DNA from: Sphingomonas sp. CROZ-RG-20F-R02-07
GTDB lineage: Bacteria > Pseudomonadota > Alphaproteobacteria > Sphingomonadales > Sphingomonadaceae
NCBI RefSeq assembly: GCF_022662335.1
Contig: NZ_JAKNQJ010000001.1
Location: forward strand, 310,001-374,000
DNA length: 64,000 nucleotides
Reading direction: 5' to 3'
A model generated the notes under the pieces. It had not been told where the DNA came from. It made no database searches and saw only the letters and a list, made by a program, of their open reading frames with translations. This document shows positions 31,817-40,517 of the stretch, one piece after another (within the stretch, counting starts at the first letter, position 1; each line of letters starts with the position of its first letter). The position numbers and the translations under genes were made by a program.

Positions 31817-32151
31817 CGGTCGGGGATTATTTCATTTCGTTCGTGGTCGTGGTCCTGGTGCTGATCGCCGCGTGGCGCGGCGGGCAGGTCAATCCGACCG
31901 GCACCGGTCGCCTGGGCACTCGCATCGGCGAGCTTGAGCTGAAGGTCGGCGAGCACGGCGTCAAGATGGCGGCGATCGAGCGATCGGTGCTGGAGCTGGC
32001 GGATACCGCGCGACACACGAACGACGGCATCCAGGCGCTCCGGATCGAGCTGGCGGCTGATCGGGGCGTGACCGAGCGGACATGGGAGGCCACCGATCGG
32101 CTCCAGAAGTTTTTCATGGAAGAAGGCTTCCGACGGATTACCGACCGATGA
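31813..32151 (+). CDS. Mu gp25-like protein (DUF2730)
   Basis: 112 residues: an N-terminal membrane helix (YFISFVVVVLVLIAAWRGG) followed by a long coiled coil (IGELELKVGEHGVKMAAIER). This matches the DUF2730 family found between the lysis and packaging genes of Mu-like phages. Function unknown; the membrane-anchored coiled coil could resemble a spanin-like or lysis-associated role. Confidence 0.75.
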   Translation: MTVGDYFISFVVVVLVLIAAWRGGQVNPTGTGRLGTRIGELELKVGEHGVKMAAIERSVLELADTARHTNDGIQALRIELAADRGVTERTWEATDRLQKFFMEEGFRRITDR

Positions 32152-32453
32152 CCGCGTCGTTCTTCGACTTCACCATGAGCCATGCGAGGCTGGCGATCCT
32201 GCGCGCGCTCACCGAGGCGGTCCAGCACACCGCCAACGACAGCACGCTCTTCATGGAGATGGAGCGCCTCGGCCTGCCGGTGACCCGCGATCAGTTGCGA
32301 ACCCAGCTCGGTTGGCTGGAGGAACAGGGCCTCATTCGCCTTAGCCGCCCGACCGATAGCCTGCTTGCCGTGACGCTCCGCGAGCGCGGCGCCGATGTCG
32401 CGGTCGGCCGATCGTTCGTCGACGGCATCCAGCGGCCATCGCCCGGCCGATAG
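32148..32453 (+). CDS. Mu gp26-like winged-helix protein, copy 1
   Basis: 101 residues from the ATG at 32148. A winged helix of ArsR-like appearance (ARLAILRALTEAVQHTANDS, then RDQLRTQLGWLEEQGLIRLS) and a final RSFVDGIQRPSPGR. This is the small wHTH family commonly found at this position in Mu-like phages. A divergent paralogue lies 255 bp downstream. Likely regulatory or packaging-associated. Confidence 0.75.
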   Translation: MTASFFDFTMSHARLAILRALTEAVQHTANDSTLFMEMERLGLPVTRDQLRTQLGWLEEQGLIRLSRPTDSLLAVTLRERGADVAVGRSFVDGIQRPSPGR

Positions 32454-32487
32454 GCCGGCCCCAGTTCAACACCCGAGGAGACGTGGA

Positions 32488-32712
32488 ATGAAGATCGACC
32501 TGCACCAGCTCGCGAACCAGGCCATCCGCATCGGTGGCCCGATCGTCCTCGCGGCGATTGCGCACAAGATGGCCACCAACAAGCCGATCGTCGGCGGCGC
32601 CGCATCGACGGGAAGCGACCTGAAGACCGTCGCCGTCGAGATGGCAACGGCGGCGCTTTCTCAGCGGCTATCGGTCGTCGAACAGAGCTTGGCGATGCAG
32701 GCGGGGCAGTGA
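32488..32712 (+). CDS. Hypothetical small phage protein, 74 aa
   Basis: ATG at 32488 with AGGAG 9 bases upstream. One amphipathic to hydrophobic segment (AIRIGGPIVLAAIAHKMATN) and a helical C terminus. It sits between the two gp26-like paralogues and overlaps the second by 4 bp. No family recognised. Confidence 0.55.
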   Translation: MKIDLHQLANQAIRIGGPIVLAAIAHKMATNKPIVGGAASTGSDLKTVAVEMATAALSQRLSVVEQSLAMQAGQ

Positions 32713-33005
32713 TCCCGGCCGATCGCATCGCCGAGGATGCGCGGCTGATGATCCTGCGCGAGCTGGCCACTCAGACAGACGGCCGATCCAACGATCTCGT
32801 GCTCGATCGCGTGCTTGATGCCTATGGCGTTCGGCGCTCGCGCGACTGGCTCCGCACCCAGATGCGCAAGCTCGCCGAGCTGGAGGCCATCCGGATCGAG
32901 GATGTTGGCACGCTGTTGGTCGCAACGCTGCGCAAGGCGGGCCGCGAGCATGTCGAGCGGCGTGCCGTAATCGAAGGCGTCTCGCGCCCCGCCGACGAGG
33001 ATTGA
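32709..33005 (+). CDS. Mu gp26-like winged-helix protein, copy 2
   Basis: 98 residues from a GTG at 32709. Same fold and motif order as the protein at 32148: ARLMILRELATQTDGRSND, then RDWLRTQMRKLAELEAIRIE, TLLVATLRKAG and EGVSRPADED. The two copies clearly come from one duplication, though they have diverged. Transcription or DNA-packaging role unknown. Confidence 0.72.
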   Translation: MIPADRIAEDARLMILRELATQTDGRSNDLVLDRVLDAYGVRRSRDWLRTQMRKLAELEAIRIEDVGTLLVATLRKAGREHVERRAVIEGVSRPADED

Positions 33006-33008
33006 TCC

Positions 33009-33275
33009 ATGGCCCGCTCGCCTCGCCGTGCCGGCTGGCGTTCCAAGCAGGAAGCGCCTGCCGTCATCGGCCCCATGTTGCGCCAAGCCGGCTTTATCGG
33101 CTCGGATAGCGACCCCACGTCCGTCCGCGCCTCTTACGACGCGGACGGGCGACCGCGGCGCGTTCACGCCCGCTATGCCGATGGTTGGACGTGCACCATG
33201 CACCTGTCGCTCGACGGTGGGTTCTCACTAACGCAGTCGATCCGCATGCGCGTGACCGGAAGGATGCCGGCATGA
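33009..33275 (+). CDS. Hypothetical phage protein, 88 aa
   Basis: ATG at 33009, immediately after the gp26-like gene. The second half reads as a small beta-sheet unit (PRRVHARYADGWTCTMHLSL, DGGFSLTQSIRMRV). The start is basic. No family recognised. Overlaps the DUF3486 gene by 4 bp. Confidence 0.5.
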   Translation: MARSPRRAGWRSKQEAPAVIGPMLRQAGFIGSDSDPTSVRASYDADGRPRRVHARYADGWTCTMHLSLDGGFSLTQSIRMRVTGRMPA

Positions 33276-33844
33276 CCGACGATCGTCGCCAGGGGCGCGG
33301 CCGGCTGTCCTCGCTCGACCTCATGCCGGAGGAGGCCGAAGCCGATATCGTGTGGGCACTGGAGCAGCTGCGCGAGCGCGCGATGCCCCAGAATGCCATC
33401 CTGGACGAGTTCAACGCCCGTATTGCCGATCGCGGGATCGCGAAGGTGAGCAAGTCCGCCTTCAGCCGCTGGTCGGTGCGCAAGGCGATCCAGTTCCGCC
33501 GCCTGGACGAAGTCCGCGCGATCACCAGCGATGTCGTCACCGGCCTCGGCACGGATGGCGCCGATCAGGTGACGGTGGCCGTTGCCGAGATGCTGAAGGT
33601 CGCAATCTACGAGTCGCTCGAAGGTCAGCTCGATCCCAAGTCGATCATGGAGCTGTCGCGTGCGCTTGGGTCCGCCGTAGCCGCACAGAAAACGTCGGCT
33701 GACCATCGCCGCAAGCTGGAGGAACAGGTCAACGCCAAGGTCGAAGCTGCGGCCGAGACGGCGACGGCATCGGCGCGCGAGGCGGGACTCAGTGCCGATC
33801 GCGTCGCCCAGATCAGGCGCGACGTGCTGGGCGTGCGAACGTGA
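33272..33844 (+). CDS. Mu gp27-like (DUF3486) terminase small-subunit-type protein
   Basis: 190 residues from the ATG at 33272. The family features are GRGRLSSLDLMPEEAEADIV at the start, a helix-turn-helix-like NAILDEFNARIADRGIAKVS, SAFSRWSVRK, and a C-terminal coiled coil. DUF3486 proteins precede the large terminase in Mu-like phages and are thought to recognise the packaging site. Position directly before the terminase here agrees. Confidence 0.83.
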   Translation: MTDDRRQGRGRLSSLDLMPEEAEADIVWALEQLRERAMPQNAILDEFNARIADRGIAKVSKSAFSRWSVRKAIQFRRLDEVRAITSDVVTGLGTDGADQVTVAVAEMLKVAIYESLEGQLDPKSIMELSRALGSAVAAQKTSADHRRKLEEQVNAKVEAAAETATASAREAGLSADRVAQIRRDVLGVRT

Positions 33845-34101
33845 AACAGAACGACGCTGCCTTTCCTCTAACCTTGATCCGCATCCCTTCGCGGTTCGAG
33901 GTCGACGACACTGGGCCGACGATCGCGGTCGCGACATTTCGTCTCGGTCGGGGCCCGTGCGGCAAGGACGTCGTCGAACTCGCCATCGATTTCGGCAAGC
34001 TGGCGCTACGTATCACGCAGCGACATGGAGATGGGACGGAGACTGATTTCCTCTACTTCTACGTCGATCTGACGGGCCGGATCGAGGTCAGCTATGGCTA
34101 A
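33841..34101 (+). CDS. Hypothetical phage protein, 86 aa
   Basis: GTG at 33841 overlapping the upstream stop and overlapping the terminase start by 8 bp. Mostly beta structure is suggested (FPLTLIRIPSRFEVDDTGPT, then TDFLYFYVDLTGRIEVSYG). No family recognised. Insertion between small and large terminase is slightly unusual. Confidence 0.55.
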   Translation: MKQNDAAFPLTLIRIPSRFEVDDTGPTIAVATFRLGRGPCGKDVVELAIDFGKLALRITQRHGDGTETDFLYFYVDLTGRIEVSYG

Positions 34102-35782
34102 GGTTCCTGCAACCGCCATGGCTGCCGCGCTGGCGGCTGCCGCCGTCGCCGCGCCGCCCCCAGTTCTGCCGCACGATCCCGCGCGCCTTCCGCAGGAGCT
34201 GCCGCGTGGCAGCGAGCTCCCGGCGGATCATGATCCGCTAGCAGCCGGCATCCTCATGCAGCACCAGCTGGAATGGCTGGAAGACAAATCGGACCTGAAG
34301 CTCGGCGAAAAGGGCCGTCGGTGCGGGATCACCTACGCCGAGGCGCTCGACGACACGCTGATCGCGGCGTCATCGCGCGCGGCCGGCGGCGACAACGTGT
34401 TCTACATTGGCGACACGAAGGACAAGGGCAGGGAGTTCATCGGGTACGTCGCGCACTTCGCGAAGATCGTCGCGAAAGAGCTCGGCGTCGTCGAGGAGTT
34501 TCTGTTCGAAGATCAGCTTGACGACGGATCGTCGCGGATGATCTCGGCGTACCGCATCCGGTTTGCGTCGGGGTTCCGTGTCGAGGCGCTGTCGAGCCGG
34601 CCGGAGAACATCCGCGGCCTCCAAGGCGTGGTCGTTATCGACGAGGCAGCGTTCCACCAGGACGTGCGCGCGGTGCTCGATGCCGTCAACGCGCTCCTGA
34701 TCTGGGGTGGTCGTATCCGCGTGATCTCGACGCACAACGGTATCCTCAACCCGTTCAACGAGCTGATCCGGGAAGCAAAAGCGGGCAAGGTGCCCTTCAG
34801 CCTCCATTTCATCCCGTTCGCCAAATCGGTCGCCAACGGCCTGTTCAAGCGGGTTTGCCTGCTGCGCGGCAAGCCGTGGTCGGCTGAGGCCGAGGCCGAG
34901 TGGGAAGCCCAGATCAGGACGGCGTACGGATCGCGTACCGCCCAGATGCACCAGGAGCTCGATGCTATCCCGGCGGATGCCGAAGGGGCGGCCCTCACAC
35001 GCGTCGCGATCGAGGCGGTCGGCGATCGGTCCGTGCCGATCGTCCGTTGGCTGCTGCCGGACGAGGCGAAGACCGCGCTGCCGGAAATCCGAAACGCGAT
35101 CGTTCGCGATTTCTGTCGCGAGAAGCTGGCGCCAATCCTGGCAATGCTCGACCAGAACCGGCGCCACGATCTCGGCTCCGACTTCGCACGTACCGGCGAC
35201 GGTGCCGGTACGATCGTGACCGAGCTGGGGCAGGACTTGGTCCGCCGCACGAAGCTCGTCTTGGAAATGCACAACGTGCCTTTCGAGATGCAGCGCGACG
35301 TGCTGTTCTTCGTCCAGGATCGGCTGCCCCGCTACGGACACGGCGCCTTCGACGCTGGCGGCAACGGAGCCTACATCGCTGAGGTGTCGGCGCAGCGCTA
35401 CGGCGCGCGGATTAGCGAGATCAAGCTCAGCCAGGATTGGTATCGCGTGAACGGCACGGCGTATGTCGAGGCCTTCGGCGATCGCTCGCTCCTGGTCGCG
35501 GCGGACGAGGATGTCGTGCGCGACCACCAGGCGCTGAGCTACGTCGGCGGCATCGTGAAGGTGCCGGACGATATGCGCTACAAGGGATCGGACGGGCTCC
35601 AGCGCCACGGCGATACCGCGATCGCCGGCATGCTGGCGTGGTTCGCCTCGCGCCAGGGCGCGGCCGAATACGGCTATGAGCCGGTGACCGCCGAAACGGC
35701 GAGCCCGTTCGCCGACGATGGTTTCAGCCACTTCGACGGGTTTCGGCAGCCGCTTGGCGCTCGACTGCGCGGCTCGTTGTGA
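34094..35782 (+). CDS. Terminase large subunit (Mu gp28-like)
   Basis: 562 residues. The degenerate Walker A typical of terminases is KGRRCGITYAEA near residues 74-85 and the Walker B is GVVVIDEAAFH near 177-187. The nuclease part carries DLGSDFARTGDGAGTIV (first acidic residue set) and further Asp/Glu towards the C terminus. It drives DNA packaging into proheads and cuts at headful. The first 45 residues are Ala/Pro-rich and dispensable-looking. Confidence 0.92.
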   Translation: MAKVPATAMAAALAAAAVAAPPPVLPHDPARLPQELPRGSELPADHDPLAAGILMQHQLEWLEDKSDLKLGEKGRRCGITYAEALDDTLIAASSRAAGGDNVFYIGDTKDKGREFIGYVAHFAKIVAKELGVVEEFLFEDQLDDGSSRMISAYRIRFASGFRVEALSSRPENIRGLQGVVVIDEAAFHQDVRAVLDAVNALLIWGGRIRVISTHNGILNPFNELIREAKAGKVPFSLHFIPFAKSVANGLFKRVCLLRGKPWSAEAEAEWEAQIRTAYGSRTAQMHQELDAIPADAEGAALTRVAIEAVGDRSVPIVRWLLPDEAKTALPEIRNAIVRDFCREKLAPILAMLDQNRRHDLGSDFARTGDGAGTIVTELGQDLVRRTKLVLEMHNVPFEMQRDVLFFVQDRLPRYGHGAFDAGGNGAYIAEVSAQRYGARISEIKLSQDWYRVNGTAYVEAFGDRSLLVAADEDVVRDHQALSYVGGIVKVPDDMRYKGSDGLQRHGDTAIAGMLAWFASRQGAAEYGYEPVTAETASPFADDGFSHFDGFRQPLGARLRGSL

Positions 35783-35835
35783 AGGGCCCCAGGAAGCGCC
35801 TGCGGGATGGCGGGGCGGCCCGACGTGGCCGGATG

Positions 35836-35856
35836 CCTAAGAGCCCATCTCTTAGG
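35836..35856. terminator. Stem-loop between terminase and portal
   Basis: CCTAAGAG-CCCAT-CTCTTAGG forms a perfect 8-bp stem with a 5-base loop, in a 136-bp gap. It is followed by two copies of CCTCTTA. No U-run, so it may be a transcription attenuator, an mRNA processing site or a protein site. Confidence 0.35.
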
Positions 35857-35918
35857 GCCTCTTACAGCCTCTTAATCAGTAATTCAGATGGTCGGCGACC
35901 GACCGGGATGCGTGGACG

Positions 35919-37484
35919 ATGACGGAACTGGTCGATCAGTATGGGCGCCCTCTCCGCCGCGAGGTGCTCACCCAAGAGATCGCCGGGCCCACGCTCGCCG
36001 GCTTGCGCAGCCCGATCGCCGGCTATCCGGCCGATGGTCTGAACCCGATGCGGCTCGCGCAGATCCTGCGCGGTGCCGACATGGGCGATCCCCAGCGCTA
36101 TTTCGAGTTGGCGGAGCTGATCGAGGAGCGCGACCTCCATTACGTCGGCGTTCTCGGCAAGCGGAAACGCTCCGTCGCGCAAGTCGATGTCACCGTGATT
36201 TCGGCCAGCGACGATCCGCGCGATGTCGCGATGGCCGATATGGTCCGTGAATGGCTGGATCGCGACGAGCTTGAAGACGAGAAGTTCGATATCCTCGACG
36301 CGATCGGAAAAGGCGACAGCTTCACCGAAATCGTCTGGGACACGAGCGAGGGGCAGTGGCGACCGGCGCGGCTCGAATGGCGTGATCCGCGCTGGTTCGA
36401 ATATGACCGCCGCGACGGCCGCACGCCGCTGCTGCGCGGTGGGGAGAGTGGCGTCAGCCAGTCGATCCCGCTGGAACCGTTCAAGTTCATTCGCCACACT
36501 GTCAAGGCGAAGTCGGGTTTGCCGGTCCGGTCGGGCATCGCGCGGATTGCCGCCTGGGCCTGGATGTTCAAGGCGTTCACCCAGCGCGATTGGGCGATCT
36601 TCACCCAGACCTATGGCCAGCCCGTGCGCTTGGGCAAGTTCGCGAGCAGTGCCAGCGATACCGACAGGAACACCCTCTACCGTGCCGTGGCGAACATCGC
36701 GGGCGACATGGCCGCGATCATTCCCGAGGGCATGTCGATCGAGTTCATCGAGTCGAAGAACGTCGGCGCCGGCAGTGAGCTGTACGAGCGTCGTGCGGAC
36801 TGGCTCGACAGCCAGATATCCAAGGCGGTGCTCGGCCAGACCGGCACGACGGACAGTAAGAAGGGCGGTCTCGGCGACAGCGGCAACAAGGTCCACCAGG
36901 CGGTCGAGCAGAACATCGAGAAGGCTGATTGCAAGGGCCTCGCCGCAACGCTGAACCGCGATCTGATCCGCCCGTGGATCGATCTCGAATATGGGCCGCA
37001 ACAGCGCTACCCCCGCATCAAGATCGAGCGGCCCGAGGCGGAAGACCTGAAGCTGTTGGCGGACGTACTCGACATCCTGGTGCCGCTTGGCATGCGCGTC
37101 AGCGCGGGCGAGGTCCGCGATAAGATCGGACTGGCCGATCCGGCGCCCGACGATCAGCTCCTGGTGGCACCTCCAAGCAAGGCGTTGCCTGTCATCGCGC
37201 CGTCGCTGCAATCTCAGCAGCCGGTGGCGGTGGTGAAGCCATCGACAGCGCCAGCCGACCAGATCGCCGACCGGATGGTCCAGGAGACGGCCGGCGGCAT
37301 CCAGGGATGGCTGGCCAAGCTCGGCGAGATGATGGGAGCCGCCACCAGTCTCCCCGAACTGCGCGAGATGGTCGCCAACGCCTATCCGACGCTCGATACG
37401 GCGCCGGTCGCCGCCAAGCTGGCGGACGGCTTCGTCGCCGCGCAAGCGGCGGGGATCAGTGACGTGGAGGACACGGGTGCCTGA
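35919..37484 (+). CDS. Portal protein (Mu gp29-like, DUF935)
   Basis: 521 residues. The DUF935 portal family is recognised by the run LNPMRLAQILRGADMGDPQRY, FELAELIEERDLHYVGVLGK, VLGQTGTTDSKKGGLGDSG and a C-terminal helical tail. It forms the dodecameric ring for DNA entry and tail joining. Length is typical. The end overlaps the gpF gene by 8 bp. Confidence 0.92.
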   Translation: MTELVDQYGRPLRREVLTQEIAGPTLAGLRSPIAGYPADGLNPMRLAQILRGADMGDPQRYFELAELIEERDLHYVGVLGKRKRSVAQVDVTVISASDDPRDVAMADMVREWLDRDELEDEKFDILDAIGKGDSFTEIVWDTSEGQWRPARLEWRDPRWFEYDRRDGRTPLLRGGESGVSQSIPLEPFKFIRHTVKAKSGLPVRSGIARIAAWAWMFKAFTQRDWAIFTQTYGQPVRLGKFASSASDTDRNTLYRAVANIAGDMAAIIPEGMSIEFIESKNVGAGSELYERRADWLDSQISKAVLGQTGTTDSKKGGLGDSGNKVHQAVEQNIEKADCKGLAATLNRDLIRPWIDLEYGPQQRYPRIKIERPEAEDLKLLADVLDILVPLGMRVSAGEVRDKIGLADPAPDDQLLVAPPSKALPVIAPSLQSQQPVAVVKPSTAPADQIADRMVQETAGGIQGWLAKLGEMMGAATSLPELREMVANAYPTLDTAPVAAKLADGFVAAQAAGISDVEDTGA

Positions 37485-38730
37485 CCAGCCGAGCGCGGTG
37501 TCGGGCGTTTTCCGGCGTCCCTTCCGCGAGCAGGCGGCTTTCTTCCGGCGCAAGCTCGGCAACCTTGTGCCAACCCAGCGCTGGGATGACATCACCGCCG
37601 AGGCACACGACACCGCGTTCATGGTCGCCGGAGCGCAAAAGGCGGACCTGCTCGCCGATCTCGCGGCGTCGGTCGACCGCGCGATCGTCGAGGGCAAAAG
37701 CCTCGAATCGTTCCGGCAGGATTTTCGCGCAGCCGTCGATCGGCACGACTGGCACGGGTGGACAGGCGAGGACACCAAGGGCGGCACGGCCTGGCGCACC
37801 CGGACGATCTACCGGACCAACACCTATGTCTCCTACGCCGCCGGGCGACGCGCGCAGCTCCAGTCGAGCAATTGGCCTTTCTGGGTCTATGTTCATGGCG
37901 GATCGCGCGATCCCCGGCCCGAGCACCTCTATGTGTTCAATGGCCTGGTGCTACCCCCCGATCACCCGTTCTGGATCACGCATTATCCGCCCAGCGACTG
38001 GGGGTGCAGCTGCTACGTCGTCGGCGCGCGGTCGGAGCGGGGCGCACGTCGGCTGGGTGGCGACCCCGCGCGCAAGCTTCCCGATGGCTGGAACAGGATG
38101 CTGCCGGCCACTGGCGAGCCGCTCGGCGTCGGCAAAGGGTGGGGCTATGCGCCGGGCGCCAGTGTCGCCGGCCCGGTTTCGGCGATCGCCGGGAAGATCG
38201 GCGCTTGGGATTACCAGATCGGCAAGGCGTTCATGAGCGAGATGCCGCCGGCGGCGCGCGACGCGATCGCCGATGCCTATCGCCGACTCCCGTCTGTTCA
38301 GGCTGACCTCACGCGTTTCGCGCAGCGGACGTTGGACGATGGCGCGAGCGAGGGCGGCGACGAACCCGAAACCCGCACGATCGGCGCGCTGACCACGGCG
38401 GCGGCCGATCAGATCGGTTCGCTGATCGGCCGCGATGTCGCCGGCTATGACTATTCGATCGAGCGTTCCGCGATCGGCCATGTCGAGGCTCGTCACGGTG
38501 CAGCCGAGCGTGACAGTGCGCAGCGACCCGTCCAGGCGGCGGACTATGGCCGTCTGCCAGCGGTCCTTGATCAGCCCGACAGCGTGTCGGCACTGGGCAA
38601 GTCTGACACGGGGCTAGCGGTTATCGAATACCGCCGGACGCTGGACGGAGAGGATTTCGTCGCGCGCTTCGAAGTGCGCGGGAAGAAGCGGCGCACGCTC
38701 GCGCTCAAGACGTTCTTCATCAAACAGTAA
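37477..38730 (+). CDS. Mu gpF-like head morphogenesis protein fused to PBECR nuclease-like domain
   Basis: 417 residues from the GTG at 37477, chosen for a GGAGG 6 bases upstream. Residues 15-200 are the phage Mu F/SPP1 gp7 minor head domain (RTIYRTNTYVSYAAGR, DWGCSCYVV). From about residue 325 a separate domain shows His335 and His340 in IGHVEARHG, then a beta-rich end (GLAVIEYRRTLDGEDFVARF, TLALKTFFIK). This is the pattern of the phage Barnase-EndoU-ColicinE5/D-RelE-like nuclease class often fused to gpF. It is probably carried in the virion and could act on RNA in the newly infected cell. Confidence 0.82.
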   Translation: MPDQPSAVSGVFRRPFREQAAFFRRKLGNLVPTQRWDDITAEAHDTAFMVAGAQKADLLADLAASVDRAIVEGKSLESFRQDFRAAVDRHDWHGWTGEDTKGGTAWRTRTIYRTNTYVSYAAGRRAQLQSSNWPFWVYVHGGSRDPRPEHLYVFNGLVLPPDHPFWITHYPPSDWGCSCYVVGARSERGARRLGGDPARKLPDGWNRMLPATGEPLGVGKGWGYAPGASVAGPVSAIAGKIGAWDYQIGKAFMSEMPPAARDAIADAYRRLPSVQADLTRFAQRTLDDGASEGGDEPETRTIGALTTAAADQIGSLIGRDVAGYDYSIERSAIGHVEARHGAAERDSAQRPVQAADYGRLPAVLDQPDSVSALGKSDTGLAVIEYRRTLDGEDFVARFEVRGKKRRTLALKTFFIKQ

Positions 38731-38827
38731 GAGGGGAGTGAGACCGAGCCTCCAGCCTACGCCTTGCGCGACCTCCGGGTTATCGGCCCGGCGCTGCGAT
38801 GCTCGTGTCTCGTCGGAGTAGCTAGCG

Positions 38828-39319
38828 ATGTTCAGCCTGCAATTCAACGCATCGGCCGTATTCGACCAGCTTGACCGCGCTCGCGCTGTCTTGGACGATT
38901 TGACGCCGATAAACGAGGATATCGGCGAGTACATGGTCAAAGCGACCCGCGACCGGTTCGTGTCGAGCACCGCGCCTGATGGTTCGCGCTGGCGCAAAAA
39001 GTCACCGACGACGATCGCGGCCTATCTCGCGCGGGGGGATGGCAACCGGCCAAACCCGCTGATCGGCCCGTCTGGTCGCCTCGGCAAGGAAATTGCGAAG
39101 CTCGTGGCGCGCGACGCAGTCGAGATCGGTTCAGCCCTCGAATATTCGGGTGTCATGCAGGACGGCGCGGCCAAGGGTGCGTTCGGGAGCACGAAGACCG
39201 GACGGCCGGTGCCCTGGGGCGATATCCCGGCGCGGGTATGGCTCGGCATTTCGGCCGAGGACGAGCGCAACATCCTCGACATCGTCGACGAGCATCTGGA
39301 GCTCGCACTGGACGAGTAG
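38828..39319 (+). CDS. Virion morphogenesis protein (Mu gpG-like)
   Basis: 163 residues. The gpG/tail-completion S family pattern is present: GEYMVKATRDRFVSSTAPDG, SRWRKKSPTTI, IGPSGRLGKEI and PWGDIPARVWLGIS. In Mu, gpG acts in head assembly or head-tail joining. Located after gpF as in Mu. The 97-bp gap upstream (38731-38827) shows no feature. Confidence 0.85.
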   Translation: MFSLQFNASAVFDQLDRARAVLDDLTPINEDIGEYMVKATRDRFVSSTAPDGSRWRKKSPTTIAAYLARGDGNRPNPLIGPSGRLGKEIAKLVARDAVEIGSALEYSGVMQDGAAKGAFGSTKTGRPVPWGDIPARVWLGISAEDERNILDIVDEHLELALDE

Positions 39320-39387
39320 ATCCGGGTTGCCGATCGATCCTCGATCCGGCAGGTTGACGATCGAGGCGCCGGATATGAGCGCCTGAC

Positions 39388-39403
39388 GCCCGCCTTGGCG
39401 GGC
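39388..39403 (+). terminator. GC-rich hairpin before the protease gene
   Basis: GCCCGCC-TT-GGCGGGC, a 7-bp G/C stem followed by ATGTTTC, in the 115-bp gap after gpG. It could be a rho-independent terminator or attenuator separating packaging genes from capsid genes, though the U-run is short. Confidence 0.4.
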
Positions 39404-39434
39404 ATGTTTCCCCCGCTTCCAGCACGTCACAACC

Positions 39435-40517
39435 GTGCTCATGAACGGCATGTCCACCGCGCTCTGCGCGGCCATCACCATTGAGACGAATGGCGGCGCG
39501 GCGCCTGAATGGCTGCACCTGTTGCCCGCCGGTGAAGCGCGTACGGTTGACGGCCGCGGTCCCTATCGGGTGGCCGACACCGCGGCGCTGATGGCGGCGT
39601 CGCTCGCCGCCGGCAAGCTCACCCTCGACGAGAACCATGCGACCGACTTGGCGGCGCCCAATGGCGGCGCGGCGCCCGCGCGCGGGTGGATCGTCGACCT
39701 ACAGAGCCGCGCGGACGGGATCTGGGGCAAGGTCGACTGGGTCGATGCCGCGGGCGGCACCCCCGTCTGGAAGCAATATCGCGGCGTCTCGCCGGTGATC
39801 GCGCACGACAAGACCGGCACGGTCAGCGCGATCCTGCGAGCATCGCTCACCAACACGCCGAACCTCGCGGGGCTCGTGACCCTGCATTCCCAGGAGAAGA
39901 CCAACATGGATTTCCGCAAGCTGCTGCTCGGGCTGTTGGGGCTCGACGACAGCGCCGACGACGCGGCGATCACCGCCGCGATGGAGGCGATGAAGAAGAC
40001 GGTCGCCCAGCCCGATGCGGCCGTCGCGCTCCAGGCCGCGTTCAAGCCCATCGCAGCGGTTCTCGGCTTGCCCGAGGGCGCCGACGCCGTGGCGCTGCTG
40101 TCCAGCGTCAAGACGCTGAAGGCCGGTGGCGATGACCGTGTCGTCGCCCTCCAGTCGGAGGTCGCAACGCTGACCACGCGGCTCGACGCCTCCACCACCG
40201 ACCGCGCCCGTGACAAGGCCACCGCCTTCGTCGACGCGGCGATCGGCGCAGGGCGTGTCGGGCTGAGGCCCGTGCGCGCCGAATATATCTCGATGCACAT
40301 GGCCGACCCCGCCCAGGCGGAGAAGCTTGTGAACGCGATGCCGACGCTCGCGCCCGGCGCCTCGACGCTGACCGTGGTGCCGCACGAGGGCGCGCCCGAG
40401 AATCCCGCGCTGCTCGCCCAGAAGGCGGGCGCCTACCAGGCCAAGCAGGCGGCGGCCGGCATCACCATCGACTTCGCCACCGCCGTGCGCGCCGTCAGTG
40501 AAGGGAAAGCCGCATGA
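39435..40517 (+). CDS. Prohead protease with scaffold (Mu gpI/Z-like)
   Basis: 360 residues; an ATG at 39447 is an alternative start. The N-terminal 150 residues match the Mu-type I protease (DENHATDLAAPNGGAAPARG, GIWGKVDW, YRGVSPVI). The C-terminal 200 residues are helical and acidic and look like scaffold (MEAMKKTVAQPDAAVALQAA, coiled coil with VALQSEVATLTTRLDAS). Protease matures the prohead, then destroys scaffold. An internal in-frame start is listed separately. Confidence 0.85.
   Translation: MLMNGMSTALCAAITIETNGGAAPEWLHLLPAGEARTVDGRGPYRVADTAALMAASLAAGKLTLDENHATDLAAPNGGAAPARGWIVDLQSRADGIWGKVDWVDAAGGTPVWKQYRGVSPVIAHDKTGTVSAILRASLTNTPNLAGLVTLHSQEKTNMDFRKLLLGLLGLDDSADDAAITAAMEAMKKTVAQPDAAVALQAAFKPIAAVLGLPEGADAVALLSSVKTLKAGGDDRVVALQSEVATLTTRLDASTTDRARDKATAFVDAAIGAGRVGLRPVRAEYISMHMADPAQAEKLVNAMPTLAPGASTLTVVPHEGAPENPALLAQKAGAYQAKQAAAGITIDFATAVRAVSEGKAA
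39906..40517 (+). CDS. Possible internal start producing free scaffold (gpZ-like)
   Basis: Within the protease-scaffold gene, ATG 39906 is preceded by AGGAG with about 9 bases between, in frame. It would give a 203-residue scaffold lacking the protease (MDFRKLLLGLLGLDDSADDA...). In Mu, scaffold Z is made from such an internal start in gene I. The ribosome site is seen directly; use is inferred by analogy. Confidence 0.6.
   Translation: MDFRKLLLGLLGLDDSADDAAITAAMEAMKKTVAQPDAAVALQAAFKPIAAVLGLPEGADAVALLSSVKTLKAGGDDRVVALQSEVATLTTRLDASTTDRARDKATAFVDAAIGAGRVGLRPVRAEYISMHMADPAQAEKLVNAMPTLAPGASTLTVVPHEGAPENPALLAQKAGAYQAKQAAAGITIDFATAVRAVSEGKAA

Noticed and set aside
35862..37799. 645-codon minus-strand frame
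   Set aside because: Fully opposite the portal and gpF genes, no ribosome site or family motif; antisense shadow.
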